From positions 1,550,001-1,614,000 of the forward strand of contig NZ_CP029287.2 of assembly GCF_003201675.2 (NCBI RefSeq): 64,000 bases of DNA, read 5' to 3'. This DNA comes from Metallosphaera hakonensis JCM 8857 = DSM 7519 (lineage in GTDB: Archaea > Thermoproteota > Thermoprotei_A > Sulfolobales > Sulfolobaceae). Each line of letters begins with the position of its first letter. The stretch's first letter is position 1. Below the pieces are notes generated by a model. It worked only from the letters and a program-made list of their open reading frames with translations. It ran no database searches and had not been told where the DNA came from. Made by a program: the position numbers and the translations under genes. This document shows, in pieces, positions 53,248 to 63,556 of the stretch.

Positions 53248-54111
53248 CTAGAGGCCAAATTCCTTTAGAGTGGAGTATATTAGTCCTTCCCGATTTATGT
53301 CTTCCTGAAGAGGTTCCCTTGCTTTTCCGACATATAAACCCCTATATCTAAGAGCTACCTTTACTCCTGACGGATAATCTTCGCCCGAGACTGCCCTAGC
53401 CAACCTTATAACCTTAAGCTGTTCCCCCATTGCCTTATTAATATCCCCTTTTTCATATAAATCAAAGATTGTTCTTACATATTCCGGCGCGAAGTTAGCC
53501 ACCGCTGTTACTACACCATCTCCTCCATACATAAGTGAGGGTAAAATTAGCTCCTCTGTCCCCATGAAAAGTTTGAAATTTTTAGCTATATTTTTAATTT
53601 CAACATAATGGTGAAACGAACTTAGGTCATTAGTAGTGTACTTCATGCCTTCTATAATTCCTTCAGATGCCATCTTTTCAGTAAGTTGTAAGTTTATGGC
53701 ATATCCCACGTAGCTGGGGATGTTGTAAACGTAAACGGGTACTCCAAACTTAGATAGTGACTCATAGAATTTAAACAGACCCAGTTCTGATGGTCTGTGG
53801 TAAATAGGTGGTAGTGAGAAGATCGACGAGCCTCCCATATTCACGAACTCCTTGGCTAGTTTAACTGAATTTTCCGTCGAGTCCTCATTGATCCCAATTA
53901 TTGCCTTCTCGCCCAGAGCGTCTATTGAGGCCTTCGCTATCTGGAGCTTTTCTTCCAAACTAAGCATCTTACATTCTCCGGTCGTTCCCATTACCCAGAA
54001 TCCATCCGCACCCCTGCTGAGATCAAAATTATAGAGATTTTTCAAGGCTTCTAGATCTATACCTTCTTTTTCATTGAAGGGAGTAACGTTAGCTACTATT
54101 AGTTGTTTCAT
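53248..54111 (-). CDS. DapA/NAL/KDG-aldolase family lyase
   Basis: 287 aa TIM barrel. GTTGECKMLSLEEKL near 42 binds the carboxylate, VYVYNIPSYVG near 128 holds the catalytic Tyr, and EGMKYTTND near 154 has the Schiff-base Lys. By-eye comparison with S. solfataricus KDG aldolase shows only family-level similarity, so it may be a second aldolase or a dihydrodipicolinate synthase-like enzyme. It stands alone on the minus strand with its own TATA (TTTAATATTAATT region upstream). A candidate sRNA begins directly at its stop. Confidence 0.8.
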   Translation of the reverse strand: MKQLIVANVTPFNEKEGIDLEALKNLYNFDLSRGADGFWVMGTTGECKMLSLEEKLQIAKASIDALGEKAIIGINEDSTENSVKLAKEFVNMGGSSIFSLPPIYHRPSELGLFKFYESLSKFGVPVYVYNIPSYVGYAINLQLTEKMASEGIIEGMKYTTNDLSSFHHYVEIKNIAKNFKLFMGTEELILPSLMYGGDGVVTAVANFAPEYVRTIFDLYEKGDINKAMGEQLKVIRLARAVSGEDYPSGVKVALRYRGLYVGKAREPLQEDINREGLIYSTLKEFGL

Positions 54112-54319
54112 GAACTAATTTCGTTCCTAATTAATATTAAACTATTGGCCAAAGCGTGGAGAAAAATCTCGGGTTGCCGGATATAGTTGTGTTCTTCACC
54201 TAAAAATGGCACCATTAGCACATCTATTTAGGGAAGTTTCAAATTTCTCTACTAACTTGGCTTAGCCTTGATTCGACGATAGTAATAAATATTCAAAGAT
54301 TTATCTCTATATTTCTTGT

Positions 54320-54952
54320 TTAGTTAAGAGTGGAGTTGTAAATGGTTACATTAACATATTCCACTTGACAATTGTTCCATATGGGTATCTTGAGCTGGCC
54401 TGGGGGTACGTTATTGAGGCTCAATGTAACGGTTATAGTAATGTTGTCAGCAGTGAGTTGCTCTTGAAACGCAACTACTTTGTAGAACCTGTTGTCTCCA
54501 ATCATGTGGATAAAGCCATTTCCCTTTAAGGTCACGATGAAAGTGGCAGTTCCATTGGGAGAAGTGCTTATGTTAGCGGGCTCGATTACGAGCCGTGATC
54601 CCGTGGCACAATTAGGTCCATTAAAAATTGGCCAAGTGTAATTAGGCTGCATGTTAAGATAGGAAAGATATACTGTAGAACCATTTACTTCAAAGGCTGT
54701 CTGTGGAAAATAAAGGACGGAGTATTGCCCTTTACCTAGATATATTCCTGTCTCCATATCATCTCTGAATGGTCGATCATGAAATGGATAGAGGGGTAAA
54801 CTCGCAATAACTACTGAAAGGTAAGCAAGAGCTATTGCAGTAGCTATTCCTGCTATCACTAAAAGTCCTGGCTTCACATAGTGGATAAACTCCCCTAGGG
54901 TTATATATTTAATCCAAATTGGAATTTGCGAAAAATCTAGTTCTTCACCCAA
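54320..54952 (-). CDS. Membrane-anchored extracellular protein, unknown
   Basis: 210 aa. A cytoplasmic N-terminus of about 28 residues precedes one membrane helix (residues about 29-52). A beta-rich external domain follows with at least eight N-x-S/T sequons and two Cys (NCATGS, NNCQVE), probably disulfide-linked. The start is a TTG at 54952; no ATG is available before the helix, and a TATA-like TTTATTTATA precedes it. There is no pilin motif. Function unknown. Confidence 0.65.
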   Translation of the reverse strand: MGEELDFSQIPIWIKYITLGEFIHYVKPGLLVIAGIATAIALAYLSVVIASLPLYPFHDRPFRDDMETGIYLGKGQYSVLYFPQTAFEVNGSTVYLSYLNMQPNYTWPIFNGPNCATGSRLVIEPANISTSPNGTATFIVTLKGNGFIHMIGDNRFYKVVAFQEQLTADNITITVTLSLNNVPPGQLKIPIWNNCQVEYVNVTIYNSTLN

Positions 54953-55384
54953 TTAAACCTATAAATAAAATAAGCCAATGACTAAATTTATGGAATTAAA
55001 CATCAAAAAAGAGCAAAAACCTCATTTGTGCGGAGATAAATCTCTCTTTCCGAGTAACTTTAAGTCTTTTAAGGAGCGTAAGACCTCTCAATGCCTCATA
55101 CATCGTCTGTAGTTGTAATTGGGTCCAATCCAGTTAAAGTCCATGGAGAAAGTCTGTGTGCCAGAGGACTCTTTAAATGCTCAGTGATATTCGTAAGGTC
55201 TTAGGTACTTAAGTCGCCCGCAGAGACTAAGGAACATTACCTCTATCATTGTAGGCCCACTAGCAAGATAAGGGTTATGAAGCGGATAGCTCTCTTTGTG
55301 AAGGTAAGGTTCACTAGGTTACTCCAGTGTCAAGATCTTCCATTCGAGAAAGTCAATTTATTCCTGGATTTTGTATAGCCTTTA
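54953..55384. other. Unexplained 432-nt spacer
   Basis: Left end: promoter for the minus-strand surface protein (TTTATTTATA). Right end: TTTATT near 55357-55362 about 25 nt before the next ATG. Between them are two short plus-strand frames (37 codons from 55091 and about 33 codons from 55277) without credible start signals. The sequence is less AT-rich than usual spacers here, suggesting decayed coding sequence. No repeat, hairpin or RNA family recognised. Confidence 0.35.
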
Positions 55385-56182
55385 ATGAGGCTCCTAATTA
55401 ATGGAGGTTTACCTCACGACTCTGGCAAAACAAAGTTTGGTCTTAGTCTAATATCGTCTATGAAGGAAGTTGGGCTTGAAATATTTCCAAGTAAACCTGT
55501 CGCAGGTCACAACGCATGGTATAGCTATTCTACCTTGGCTAGAAGCGTAGATATGGGCGTTCTTGCAGGAAACGACGCATTGGCGTATCATGATCTCACC
55601 GGAGATAAAGTTGAAGAGATTAACCCGTTTGCCGTTCTTCTGTTTCCAGTGGACCTGGATTTAGTTCAAAGAAATTTTTCGTTCTATAACTTTGTTATGG
55701 ATAGAGGATACCCAGTTTTGGTTAGATTAACCCAGAACAACTCAACATATCTTGAAGGGCCATCAGGCCTAATCGTGGAAAGCATGAAAGACATCCTAGA
55801 AAGATTAAAAGAGCAATTTAATCCAATACAAGTTACGGAAGATGAGATATGGCATATTATAGGAAAAGCAGGCGAACTTTCATATTTAACCCTTCTAGAA
55901 CAGTTGCGTTCAAAACCCAATGTACTGATTGAGTCCTATAACAACGCTTCGTGCCCAACTCTAATACCTCTAGAACTGGATTATGCCATAACCGTAGTTC
56001 CAGGGAGAGCCTATGTGTTTAACGGCAGAGATTATTCGAGTTTTCTTCAGCTATACTCTAGACCATGGTTAGTTAAGGCAGAATCAGCGTTCAAATACTT
56101 AAGGCCCATGTCCTTTCATGTTGAAGTAGCAACTTCAAGGAGCCCAAATTTGATCGACTATCTGATAAAAAAAGTTAGTTGA
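55385..56182 (+). CDS. Predicted P-loop ATPase/GTPase
   Basis: 265 aa. The first 25 residues hold a Walker A motif, GGLPHDSGKTKFG, directly after the first beta strand (MRLLIN). FAVLLFPVDLDLV near 78 may supply the Walker B strand and Asp. The remainder has no recognised motif. It resembles a small archaeal family of predicted P-loop proteins of unknown function. Its stop abuts the convergent DUF1641 gene with no gap. Confidence 0.65.
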   Translation: MRLLINGGLPHDSGKTKFGLSLISSMKEVGLEIFPSKPVAGHNAWYSYSTLARSVDMGVLAGNDALAYHDLTGDKVEEINPFAVLLFPVDLDLVQRNFSFYNFVMDRGYPVLVRLTQNNSTYLEGPSGLIVESMKDILERLKEQFNPIQVTEDEIWHIIGKAGELSYLTLLEQLRSKPNVLIESYNNASCPTLIPLELDYAITVVPGRAYVFNGRDYSSFLQLYSRPWLVKAESAFKYLRPMSFHVEVATSRSPNLIDYLIKKVS

Positions 56183-58029
<1,847 letters not shown>

Positions 58030-58145
58030 TTAAAAAACTTTATTTCAATAAAATTTAACAAAGATGCTTTCTAAGATACCTAAATTATCAATTTATTGGT
58101 AACAAGTTCTAAAACTTTAAAGCTTCCAAATTAATAGATTACTAT

Positions 58146-58745
58146 ATGGCCGACTACTTCCTAGAGGTAAAAGGTAAAAAGATTCATTGTTTATCCAATG
58201 ACTTAAGCGGACAACCAAAGGTTCTATTATTTCACGGCGCGCGATTCAATGCCAATACATGGAACCAGGTGTCAACCCTGAAATCTTTGAAAGAGATAGG
58301 AGTGCCTGCAGTGGCGGTGGACTTTCCAGGCTACGGTTTGTCTGAAAGAGGAAGTTGGAACGACCTAAGCGAGTTCATCAAAGATTTACTCCAAGCAATG
58401 GATTTAGAGAGACCAGTGCTTTTGGGGCCCTCTATGGGAGGCAATGCCGTCCTGAAATATGCTATCAAGTACGACCAGGTATCGGGCCTAATCCTGGTGG
58501 GACCTGTAGGAGTTGAAGAGGTCCAAGATGAATTGGACAGATTAGATGGAATTCCGGTTCTTTTGATCTGGGGAGAAAACGATAACGTTTCACCAATCGA
58601 AAAATCTAAGGTTCTTATATCGAGAATTAGTACTGCGAGACTGGAAATAGTAGGAAAGCAGCACGCTTGTTACCTAGATGACCCAAAGAAGTTCAACGAT
58701 TTAGTTGAAAAATTCATAACTGATGTAAGATGGAGCCGGAATTAA
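58146..58745 (+). CDS. Alpha/beta hydrolase
   Basis: 199 aa. The oxyanion loop LFHGARFNANTW is near 30, the nucleophile elbow is GPSMGG near 95, the Asp is in WGENDNVSP near 147, and the His is in GKQHACYL near 175. The lid is minimal, giving a compact enzyme of unknown ester or lactone substrate. It is leaderless, with TATA CTTTAAAGC about 27 nt before the ATG. The stop overlaps the DUF2250-like regulator by 16 nt, which implies co-regulation. Confidence 0.88.
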   Translation: MADYFLEVKGKKIHCLSNDLSGQPKVLLFHGARFNANTWNQVSTLKSLKEIGVPAVAVDFPGYGLSERGSWNDLSEFIKDLLQAMDLERPVLLGPSMGGNAVLKYAIKYDQVSGLILVGPVGVEEVQDELDRLDGIPVLLIWGENDNVSPIEKSKVLISRISTARLEIVGKQHACYLDDPKKFNDLVEKFITDVRWSRN

Positions 58746-59365
58746 AGGAGTATTTAAAGCAACTAATTCAGGATAAGCGTTACCTCCAGGTACTTCAGCA
58801 CCTTAAAAAAGCGAACATTGATTACGGCAAATCAATAATGCTTAACACAAAGATACCTATCCAAGAAGTTGTATTAATTCTAGATAGGCTTGAGGCGATT
58901 GGCCTCATAGAAAGAGTAAAGGGGGCCACATTGAAGAATACGGAAGCAAAGTTCAAGCTCAGCTCCGAGGTTCATAAACATCATACTTACTATTCGTTAA
59001 CTAAAAACGGAGATCATCTGTTAAGATATCTCAGTGAGAGGGATTTGATAGAAGCATACATAGACTATTTAAGGAGCGATGAACAGGCGTTCAAAATAGT
59101 GAAACTTGCCGAGGAGCTAAATGCCGATCACGCCTTAACTTACGCTAAGCTCACTAAAACTAAACTCGAGGATACCACCATGAAATTGGAGCAGTTGGTA
59201 ATGATGGGATTATTAGAGGAAAAAAACGCAAAAATAATTAAATTTGGTGACAGGAAATCAAAACCCAAAAAGGAAACTAGAACCCACCACAAATACTACG
59301 GTTTATCTAGGATAGGAGAACTAGTAATCAGGGAAATGAAGAGACATGGGATCATACCCAGATAG
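58730..59365 (+). CDS. Tandem winged-helix protein (DUF2250-like)
   Basis: 211 aa with two repeats of about 95 residues. Repeat one has IPIQEVVLILDRLEAIGLIERV then HKHHTYYSLTKNGDHLL; repeat two has LEDTTMKLEQLVMMGLLEEKN then RTHHKYYGLSRIGELVI. Each is a winged helix whose wing carries an HH(T/K)YY turn. The duplicated histidines suggest metal or phosphate sensing, which is untested. It follows the hydrolase gene and abuts the convergent meaB stop. Confidence 0.72.
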   Translation: MEPELKEYLKQLIQDKRYLQVLQHLKKANIDYGKSIMLNTKIPIQEVVLILDRLEAIGLIERVKGATLKNTEAKFKLSSEVHKHHTYYSLTKNGDHLLRYLSERDLIEAYIDYLRSDEQAFKIVKLAEELNADHALTYAKLTKTKLEDTTMKLEQLVMMGLLEEKNAKIIKFGDRKSKPKKETRTHHKYYGLSRIGELVIREMKRHGIIPR

Positions 59366-60310
59366 CTAAAGTTGCTCCTTGATCAGTTGCGACAACTTTG
59401 TGATTAATTCCTCTATTTTCCCTTGAGATAGTAGCTCGTCCACTTCATTATAATCCCTTTCCATAGCCTTTGAAATTACTTCGTTTACTCTTCTCCGTAG
59501 CAAGAGTTCTATCATCTTAATTCTTCTTCTTTTTATCCTAGTATTGAAAAGTTCCTTCTTCCTTAGGAATTCAACATGTTCTTCGAAGGTGTTTACTAAT
59601 TCTTGAATTCCTGTCTTCTTTAACGCGCTTACCTTACATATTCGTGGTTTCCATTCGTCCCTAAAGGAAAGCTCACCACTCTCGATGACAAACTTCACAG
59701 CGTCATAAACCGCGTCCGCTTCCGGTTTATCATATTTGTTGATAACATAAATGTCTCCTATCTCCATTATGCCGGCCTTTAGGGCTTGAATTTCGTCTCC
59801 TGTTCCTGGAATTACGAGTACTGCGACGGTATGAGTTATAGACATTACCTCAGTATCAGTTTGTCCTGCTCCGACGGTCTCCACGATTATTTTGTCGTAA
59901 CCAAGTCCGTCCAAGGCTTCAGTTAGCATTATCGCTTCTGATGAAAATCCTCCTAAGTGACCCCTTGATGCAATGCTTCTGATGAATACGTTTTCAAGTA
60001 AACTCTTGTCCTGCATTCTTATTCTGTTTCCCATGAGTGACCCCATGGATAACGGGCTCGACGGATCAATCATTATAACTCCTACTTTATGGCCTGCACT
60101 GGCATACGCCTCTATTAGGTCTGAGATCAGAGTGCTTTTTCCTGCCCCCGGTATCCCTGTTATTCCTATTGTATGAGCCCTCCCAGAAAGTTTTGACAAT
60201 TCGCTTAGATATCTGATTCCTTTATTTGTATTGTATTCTATGTTAGTAAGAACTTTTGAAATGGAGAGCTCGTCTCCTTGGAGCGCCTTGCTTAGAAGAT
60301 CATCGCTCAA
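59366..60310 (-). CDS. meaB: MeaB/ArgK-type G-protein chaperone of methylmalonyl-CoA mutase
   Basis: 314 aa. [15 protein letters not shown] is Walker A near residue 53. [20 protein letters not shown] near 85, [12 protein letters not shown] near 145 (switch II/G3) and [11 protein letters not shown] near 188 (NKxD) are the G motifs. It gates B12 transfer and protects methylmalonyl-CoA mutase. It overlaps the mutase B12 subunit gene by 11 nt. The mutase belongs to the 3-hydroxypropionate/4-hydroxybutyrate cycle; the large subunit is not in this window. Confidence 0.92.
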   Translation of the reverse strand: MSDDLLSKALQGDELSISKVLTNIEYNTNKGIRYLSELSKLSGRAHTIGITGIPGAGKSTLISDLIEAYASAGHKVGVIMIDPSSPLSMGSLMGNRIRMQDKSLLENVFIRSIASRGHLGGFSSEAIMLTEALDGLGYDKIIVETVGAGQTDTEVMSITHTVAVLVIPGTGDEIQALKAGIMEIGDIYVINKYDKPEADAVYDAVKFVIESGELSFRDEWKPRICKVSALKKTGIQELVNTFEEHVEFLRKKELFNTRIKRRRIKMIELLLRRRVNEVISKAMERDYNEVDELLSQGKIEELITKLSQLIKEQL

Positions 60311-60719
60311 TACTTATACCTCTCTTACTAATAGCTAAACTAGACACCTTATTGGCAATCTCCCTAAGGCTCGTTCCAGGGAGAAATACATCGTCTACTC
60401 CCATACTCTTAAGCTTGGGAATATCTTCGGGAGGAATCACGCCTCCAATAACTAGACCCACGTCATTCAATCCGGCCCTCTTCATAGCATCGACAATTTT
60501 TGGAACCAACTCCAAATGGGCTCCACTGAGTATGCTTATGCCAATCACATCGGCATCTTCCTGGATCGCAGTTCTCACTATCTGATCTGGAGTTTGCCTT
60601 AACCCCGTGTAGACTACCTCCATTCCTGCGTCTTTCAATGCCCTAGCTATTACCTTTGCCCCTCGGTCATGACCATCTAGTCCTAACTTAGCTATAATCA
60701 CCTTAATTCGTTTCTGCAT
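60300..60719 (-). CDS. Methylmalonyl-CoA mutase, B12-binding small subunit
   Basis: 139 aa. [14 protein letters not shown] has the DxHxxG motif whose His is the lower cobalt ligand. [13 protein letters not shown] near 79 and [14 protein letters not shown] near 106 complete the cobalamin fold. In Sulfolobales this subunit is a separate protein. It is first in the operon with meaB. A TATA (GTTTAAATA, minus strand TATTTAAAC) lies about 27 nt upstream within a direct repeat. Confidence 0.92.
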   Translation of the reverse strand: MQKRIKVIIAKLGLDGHDRGAKVIARALKDAGMEVVYTGLRQTPDQIVRTAIQEDADVIGISILSGAHLELVPKIVDAMKRAGLNDVGLVIGGVIPPEDIPKLKSMGVDDVFLPGTSLREIANKVSSLAISKRGISIER

Positions 60720-60739
60720 CGTTGTTCACATTCATTTGT

Positions 60740-60757
60740 AGTTTAAATAGTTTAAAC
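60740..60757 (-). promoter_or_regulatory. TATA region with direct repeats before the mutase subunit
   Basis: AGTTTAAAT (60740-60748) and AGTTTAAAC (60749-60757) are consecutive 9-nt repeats; the first is positioned as the TATA box of the mutase subunit gene. The second copy would overlap the BRE region and could be a binding site. Confidence 0.4.
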
Positions 60758-61008
60758 TTTTCTCCAAGACTAGTCACATCTAGGTAGCTTTAGCGAGTCA
60801 CGTTTACATTGCTAATTCAGTTTATTTAAGGAATTTTAACGAATCTAATTGAACATCGTCGTCACGGCTGAGTAAGAGTACTGGTTTAGTAACTTAGTTT
60901 AATTTGGTTTAGCCTCACGTAAATGGCAATTCGTAAAAGCCTCGAAATCGCCCGTGATTTGGGTAAACGCTTATTATTTGAGTTAATCCGCAGATTCATA
61001 GGAGCTAG

Positions 61009-61296
61009 ATGTTTGAGATTTGGTACGTCTCGATTGGACTTTCAATATTAGCGGCTCTTCTAGCTGTTTTGATGTTAATAGAATTTTCCAGAATTAGATC
61101 TAGTTTCGGTGGGAAGTTGTCTGCGGTGTTGACTGCATTAGCGATACTTTTTATTGCTCAAGGGGTAACGTATATCTTGTCTTTCATGATGTGGAGCAAC
61201 GATAGAAATCCTCTTTATGTTTATCCATCCTTAACCATGTCAGTTATTGATGTTATAACCATGTCCTTGCTTTATTATTACTTAGCAAGATATTAA
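61009..61296 (+). CDS. Three-helix membrane protein
   Basis: 95 aa. Helices at about 6-24, 37-60 and 75-92, joined by short polar loops. No Cys or His motifs. It converges on the membrane HTH gene at 61398 across 101 nt, and this small-membrane/membrane-HTH pairing may be functional. Family not recognised. Upstream sequence is AT-rich, and TTATTATTTGAG about 30 nt before the ATG may be the TATA. Confidence 0.62.
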   Translation: MFEIWYVSIGLSILAALLAVLMLIEFSRIRSSFGGKLSAVLTALAILFIAQGVTYILSFMMWSNDRNPLYVYPSLTMSVIDVITMSLLYYYLARY

Positions 61297-61397
61297 TGCT
61301 GTAATTAGGCTCTACCTTTCTTAATGGAACCTCTCTCCAGAAATGTACAGAAGATATCGCTTCATGTAAAATATTGAACCATACTGATTAAGCTATC

Positions 61398-61796
61398 CTA
61401 TCTTATTTCATTATATTTCTTTACTACATCAATTATAAAAATACCGGTAGGTATAGCGATAACAATTGATGAGAAGAGAGAAACAGAGTAGGGATTTATG
61501 TAGTTAATAATCCATAGTAAAATCAAAGACGCTAACAGAAAAGAAGCTAGAAAGGCAGATCTTGGGATAAGAACGTTCATAAGTTTGACAAAATCTCCTA
61601 AGACCAGTTTTGTTACTATGTAACCTTCATCAGTTTCCTTTACGAGACCATTTTCTTCAAGTTTCTTAAGGTGATATAAAGCCAACGAAGGAGAGCTTAG
61701 ATCCAATTCCCTCTGGATTTTTCTCAGGGGAACTGGAGACCTTTGCTTAACCAAGTAATAGTAAATCTTCCTCCTTGTCCCTGTTAAGCTCTCCAT
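61398..61796 (-). CDS. Membrane-anchored winged-helix regulator
   Basis: 132 aa. The ArsR-type winged helix (RRKIYYYLVKQRSPVPLRKIQRELDLSS, then LYHLKKLEENGLVKETDEGYIVT) occupies residues 7-65. Two membrane helices follow (residues about 80-97 and 103-122) with a short cytoplasmic tail. It is a one-component regulator like the archaellum regulators ArnR/ArnR1 in layout, but with a much shorter C-terminus. The signal and targets are unknown. Its own TATA (minus-strand TTTTAAGTG or TATTAAAGG) is 20-35 nt upstream. Confidence 0.72.
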   Translation of the reverse strand: MESLTGTRRKIYYYLVKQRSPVPLRKIQRELDLSSPSLALYHLKKLEENGLVKETDEGYIVTKLVLGDFVKLMNVLIPRSAFLASFLLASLILLWIINYINPYSVSLFSSIVIAIPTGIFIIDVVKKYNEIR

Positions 61797-62116
61797 ACAA
61801 AGTTAACTACCTTTAATACACTTAAAACTTTCCTTAATTAAATCGATAGGCTCTGAGATATTTTGATTGATCTACAAGGGCTATAGGATTTCTCTTGCAG
61901 GATTTTTAGCAAAGAAAGGCCACGGCAACTGAGTCCGTTGTTCTTGCCCTATGATTTTTCCTCTTCTTTTGAGATGTAGATCGAGATTATCTCCTTTAAC
62001 ATGATATATCTTCTGATAATTTAAAAAGTAAGATTTTTCCTTGAAGCAAAGGATATCTTTGTATGATATCAGGAAGATCTTTGTTCCTTAATCTATAAGT
62101 GCGTAAGGAAAGGTGC
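61797..62116. other. Spacer with paired GATATC sites
   Basis: The left end contains the promoter for the HTH membrane protein. Two GATATC palindromes lie 13 nt apart (62052-62057 and 62065-62070), giving a symmetrical site of about 19 bp. The rest is T-rich without a reading frame, RNA signature or repeat that I can support. Confidence 0.35.
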
Positions 62117-62569
62117 TTAATCCCTTCTATATTTGCCCATGAGATTACCCACAGCAATTACATGTCCTTCCATAGCATCCCTCAGATCGTCTGCAGTGAC
62201 TTTTTTGAGAGCTCTAAGTGACAATTCTGTGTTCAATGCGTACACATTGTAATAATACCTATGATATCCGTGACCCTTGGGGGGACAAGGTCCATTATAA
62301 CCAGTCTTACCGAAGTCATTTACTCCTTGTAGCCCGTATTGTGTCCTTTCCTTCTTTTCTATACCCTCAGGAAGTTCATTAGTTTTCAAATTGTAAATGA
62401 CCCAATGTATAAACGTGCCTCCAGGTGCATCTGGATCTTCCATTATAATAGCGTAGGTTATGGCCCCAGAAATCCTCTCCCATTTTAAAGGAGGAGACAC
62501 GTCTCTACCTTCACATGTATACTGAGTTGGAATTATCTCCTCGTTCTTAAAGGTTGAACTTACTAGCAT
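62117..62569 (-). CDS. PEBP/YbhB family protein
   Basis: 150 aa. YTCEGRDVSPPLKWERI near 18, MEDPDAPGGTFIHWVIYN near 43 and CPPKGHGYHRYYYNVYALN near 95 are the phosphatidylethanolamine-binding protein signatures (DPDxP and GxHRY). The family binds anionic ligands; bacterial and archaeal members have no settled role. No signal peptide, so cytoplasmic. It is leaderless, TATA TTTTATATG about 25 nt upstream. Confidence 0.9.
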   Translation of the reverse strand: MLVSSTFKNEEIIPTQYTCEGRDVSPPLKWERISGAITYAIIMEDPDAPGGTFIHWVIYNLKTNELPEGIEKKERTQYGLQGVNDFGKTGYNGPCPPKGHGYHRYYYNVYALNTELSLRALKKVTADDLRDAMEGHVIAVGNLMGKYRRD

Positions 62570-62600
62570 GAAATAAACTAATCAAGATCATATAAAACCT

Positions 62601-63254
62601 TTACATTACCTCCCTTTTATTTAGGTAAATTTCCTTTTCAGCATGACCATCCTTGGTTATCTTAGTGACAATAACGCCTGTACCGGTAAAGGAATCTCTC
62701 TTGATCGCAGACGATACTGCCCTAGCAGCTAAATCCATCGCCTGATCCCCACTGAGATCGGGTCTATATCCATCTTCCAGAACACCCATAGCAACAGGCG
62801 ATCCTGATCCTGTAGCCACATAAGTTTCCTCAGTCATATCTCCCAGGTAATCTAGATTAAAGAGCCTCGGTTGGGTATCATAACCTCCCATTAGAATTTG
62901 AACTAGATAAGGGAAATATTTGTTCTGAGATAGTATATTTGTTAAATATGTGGCTAATGCCTTTACCGTAATAGGTCTATTTCCAGAGATCTGATTGTAG
63001 TGATATATGTTCTTCATGTAATTGTAGATGAATTGTAAATCGGCTACACTTCCTGCGGTAGTTATGCCAATTTTATCATCTATATAAAGGATCTTCCTTA
63101 CCATCTTGTTAGCGACGAAGAACCCAGCACTGGCCCTCCTATCGGCTGCTAAAATAACCGCGTCCTTAACAACTAAACCTACTGTAGTTGTCCCCTTAAG
63201 GATCTTGATCTTGTCCTTTGACGGCCTACTTTCAAAATCTGGAAATCCTTCCAT
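62601..63254 (-). CDS. psmB: Proteasome beta subunit, active type
   Basis: 217 aa. A propeptide of 21 residues ends KILKG, and Thr22 (GTTTVG) becomes the catalytic Thr1. Counting from it, Asp17 (ADRR), Arg19 and Lys33 (MVRKI) are all in place, so this is a processed, active subunit. [15 protein letters not shown] near 135 is standard. In Sulfolobales two beta subunits occur; location next to rfcS matches the published S. solfataricus gene neighbourhood. The alpha subunit is not in this window. Confidence 0.93.
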   Translation of the reverse strand: MEGFPDFESRPSKDKIKILKGTTTVGLVVKDAVILAADRRASAGFFVANKMVRKILYIDDKIGITTAGSVADLQFIYNYMKNIYHYNQISGNRPITVKALATYLTNILSQNKYFPYLVQILMGGYDTQPRLFNLDYLGDMTEETYVATGSGSPVAMGVLEDGYRPDLSGDQAMDLAARAVSSAIKRDSFTGTGVIVTKITKDGHAEKEIYLNKREVM

Positions 63255-63556
63255 CTCAATCTTGTCGTATTAGTGGAGACAAATATTTGAAACTTTGTTT
63301 AGCTCACAGTATCATTGATGTAAAGCCTAAGCTATGTAAAGTATTCAAGTTTCTACCTAAAGTAACGTGAACACCGATTTAGCCAAGTGTAAGTAAAAGT
63401 CTTCCTACAGCCTGTAAGACCAGGTTATCTATCCATGTAATGGAGGATTAAGGAAGTAGTTAGCCCCACTACATAGTCCATAATTAGGTCCTACTTTAGG
63501 TGTTCAAGAGGAAACCGGTTTTTTATGTTTCCTCTCAATATTCAGAACAGATAATA
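63255..63556. other. Spacer between divergent psmB and rfcS
   Basis: Contains the psmB promoter at the left end (CAAATATTTG) and the rfcS TATA (63519-63527). In between, the short palindrome TACAGCCTGTA (around 63412) and the hairpin GTAGT...ACTAC (around 63454-63470) are seen. No ORF or RNA gene supported. Confidence 0.35.
63519..63527 (+). promoter_or_regulatory. TATA box of rfcS
   Basis: GTTTTTTAT lies about 30-38 nt upstream of the rfcS ATG at 63557, leaving a short leader or leaderless transcript. Confidence 0.5.

Noticed and set aside
55091-55204. 37-codon plus-strand frame in the 55 kb spacer
   Set aside because: Too short, no TATA and no family; translated GSNP-like phrase is often seen by chance around T-loop-like DNA, and no tRNA fold is present.
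60923-61051. 42-codon frame beginning MAIRKSLEIARDLGK, amphipathic in appearance
   Set aside because: CGT/CGC arginine codons are atypical for this genome, it overlaps the next gene by 43 nt and no promoter is seen.
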